DNA from: Massilia sp. BSC265
Lineage (GTDB): Bacteria > Pseudomonadota > Gammaproteobacteria > Burkholderiales > Burkholderiaceae_D
DNA: 64,000 nucleotides
Assembly (NCBI RefSeq): GCF_000740675.1
Contig: NZ_JPXI01000033.1
Location: 248,001-312,000, forward strand
Reading direction: 5' to 3'
Positions 63,140-64,000 of the stretch are shown here, in pieces. A program made the translations under genes and the position numbers. Numbering within the stretch: the stretch's first letter is position 1; every line of letters begins with the position of its first letter. The notes beneath the pieces are model-generated. The model had not been told where the DNA came from and searched no databases. It was given only the letters and a program-made list of their open reading frames with translations.

Positions 63140-64000
63140 TCAGGCGATGGAATCGGCTGCGCCGCGGCGTTCGGCGAGCATGTATTCGCGCGACTGCATT
63201 TCAATGATACGCGAGACCGTGCGGTGGAATTCGTTCGCGAGCATACCCTGGGTGTACAGCTCTTCGGGTTCGACTGCCGCAGACATGATCAGCTTGACCT
63301 TGTGGTCGTAGAACACGTCCACCAGCCAGGTAAAGCGACGCGCCTCCGAGGACTGGCCGGCCGACATGGCCGGGATGCCGGAGAGGATCACGGTATGGAA
63401 GCGCGAAGCCAGTTCCAGGTAGTCGTTCTGCGAACGCGGCCCGCCGCACAGGGTGGCGAAATCGAACCAGATCACCCCGCCGGCCCGGCGCAGCGCACGG
63501 ATCTCGCGGTTCTCGATATGGACGATCGGGCTCTCGTCGGCGGTGTCGGCCACCTTGGCATAGGCTTCGCGGAGCGCATGGTCGGAGGCGGCATTCAGCG
63601 GCGTGTAGTAGGCCTGCACCTGCTCCAGGGCGCGCTTGCGGTAGTCGTTGCCGGCATCGACGTTCAGCACGTCTAATCTTTCCTGCAATAGCGCGATGGT
63701 GGGCAGCATGCGGTCGCGGTGCAGTCCGTCCGGGTACAGCGTGGACGGCTCGTAGTTCGAGGTCATCACGAAACTGACGCCGTTGTCGAACAGGGCCTTG
63801 AGCAGGTTGTACAGGATCATCGCATCGGCGATGTCGGAGACGTGGAACTCGTCGAAGCAGATCAGGCGATATTTCTTGGCGATGCGCTTGGCGACTTCGT
63901 CGAGCGGGTCGGCCACGCCTTTCAGCTCGTCCAGTTGGCCGTGGACGGCGCGCATGAACTCGTGGAAGTGCAGGCGCGTCTTGCGCACCACCGGCACCAC
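63140..64000 (-). CDS. zapE: Cell division protein ZapE (AFG1-like ATPase), C-terminal part
   Basis: The right window edge cuts this gene: 286 C-terminal codons are present, and the frame is open to base 64000. HFHEFMRAVHGQL, the Walker B ICFDEFHVSDIADAM, the sensor 1 VMTSNYEPSTLYPDGLHRDR and the C-terminal GPRSQNDYLELASRF, and FTWLVDVFYDHKVKLIMSA match ZapE, a Z-ring destabilising ATPase. The Walker A region lies outside the window. The gene follows the lipoprotein start by 13 bp in the same direction. Confidence 0.93.
   Translation of the reverse strand: MVPVVRKTRLHFHEFMRAVHGQLDELKGVADPLDEVAKRIAKKYRLICFDEFHVSDIADAMILYNLLKALFDNGVSFVMTSNYEPSTLYPDGLHRDRMLPTIALLQERLDVLNVDAGNDYRKRALEQVQAYYTPLNAASDHALREAYAKVADTADESPIVHIENREIRALRRAGGVIWFDFATLCGGPRSQNDYLELASRFHTVILSGIPAMSAGQSSEARRFTWLVDVFYDHKVKLIMSAAVEPEELYTQGMLANEFHRTVSRIIEMQSREYMLAERRGAADSIA

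Overview
The window looks like a chromosomal segment of a GC-rich betaproteobacterium, most likely the Massilia/Telluria group of Oxalobacteraceae (Burkholderiales). The evidence is the gene orders hfq-hflX-hflK-hflC-hisZ-purA, der-bamB-yfgM-hisS-ispG-rodZ-pilW-rlmN-ndk and surE-pcm-nlpD-rpoS, together with a PEP-CTERM protein, a bacteriophytochrome and high GC third-position coding. Genus level is an inference from gene order and protein style; no search was run.

Region by region. 1-3.4 kb: the 5' part of a DTW-domain tRNA-modification gene leaving the left edge, a secreted alpha/beta hydrolase and a secreted lipase of the thermoalkalophilic (family I.5) type. 3.5-9.8 kb: a type VI secretion cargo module, VgrG - DUF4123 chaperone - DUF3304 membrane-anchored protein (probable immunity) - Tle1-like phospholipase, with overlapping ORFs and an AT-richer patch at the DUF3304/effector junction. 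9.85-16.3 kb: a light/redox signalling cluster in which a complete bacteriophytochrome kinase and its overlapping CheY-like partner lie between two hybrid histidine kinases. 16.4-18.0 kb: an HNH-like protein, then a BigR/YgaV-type ArsR repressor with two sensor-type cysteines and a near-perfect 28-bp operator, leading an operon of two YeeE/YedE sulfur-transport halves. 18.1-24.4 kb: an amidase broken by a G8 tract, an unknown membrane protein, three identical tRNA-Asn cassettes, purT, a hydrolase and an aromatic/aspartate aminotransferase. 24.5-31.3 kb: uvrB, a PEP-CTERM trypsin-like protease, an orphan RES-domain protein with an Arg-to-His change, a PAS hybrid kinase and a MarC protein.

31.5-54.9 kb is mostly conserved core genome on the minus strand: purine salvage and synthesis (phosphoribosyltransferase, purA), hisZ, the HflKC protease regulators, hflX, hfq, der, bamB, yfgM, hisS, ispG, rodZ, pilW, rlmN, ndk, then a plus-strand Bax-inhibitor-1 family gene, rlmD, rpoS, nlpD, pcm and surE. 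55-57.7 kb is an accessory two-gene operon: a TIR protein followed by a large TPR protein whose N-terminal ParA-like (KGGVGR-type) ATPase domain has lost its nucleotide-binding motifs; this is the best candidate for a poorly described system. 57.9-64 kb holds a quinone oxidoreductase, a DinG-type helicase, a DUF465 protein, a PP2C phosphatase, a coiled-coil lipoprotein and the C-terminal part of zapE leaving the right edge.

Two dispersed-repeat signals cut across the map. Four copies of an inverted-repeat element with termini GTAGGGTGGGC...GCCCACCCTAC each sit within 0-4 nt of the stop codon of a minus-strand gene (hflC, ispG, rpoS, dinG), and in rpoS and dinG the repeat supplies the stop codon. 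A different 106-bp nested palindrome lies between nlpD and rpoS. No CRISPR array, integrase, transposase or rRNA gene is visible, and no gene-free stretch exceeds about 300 bases apart from 22881-23194, which holds a tRNA and its terminator.
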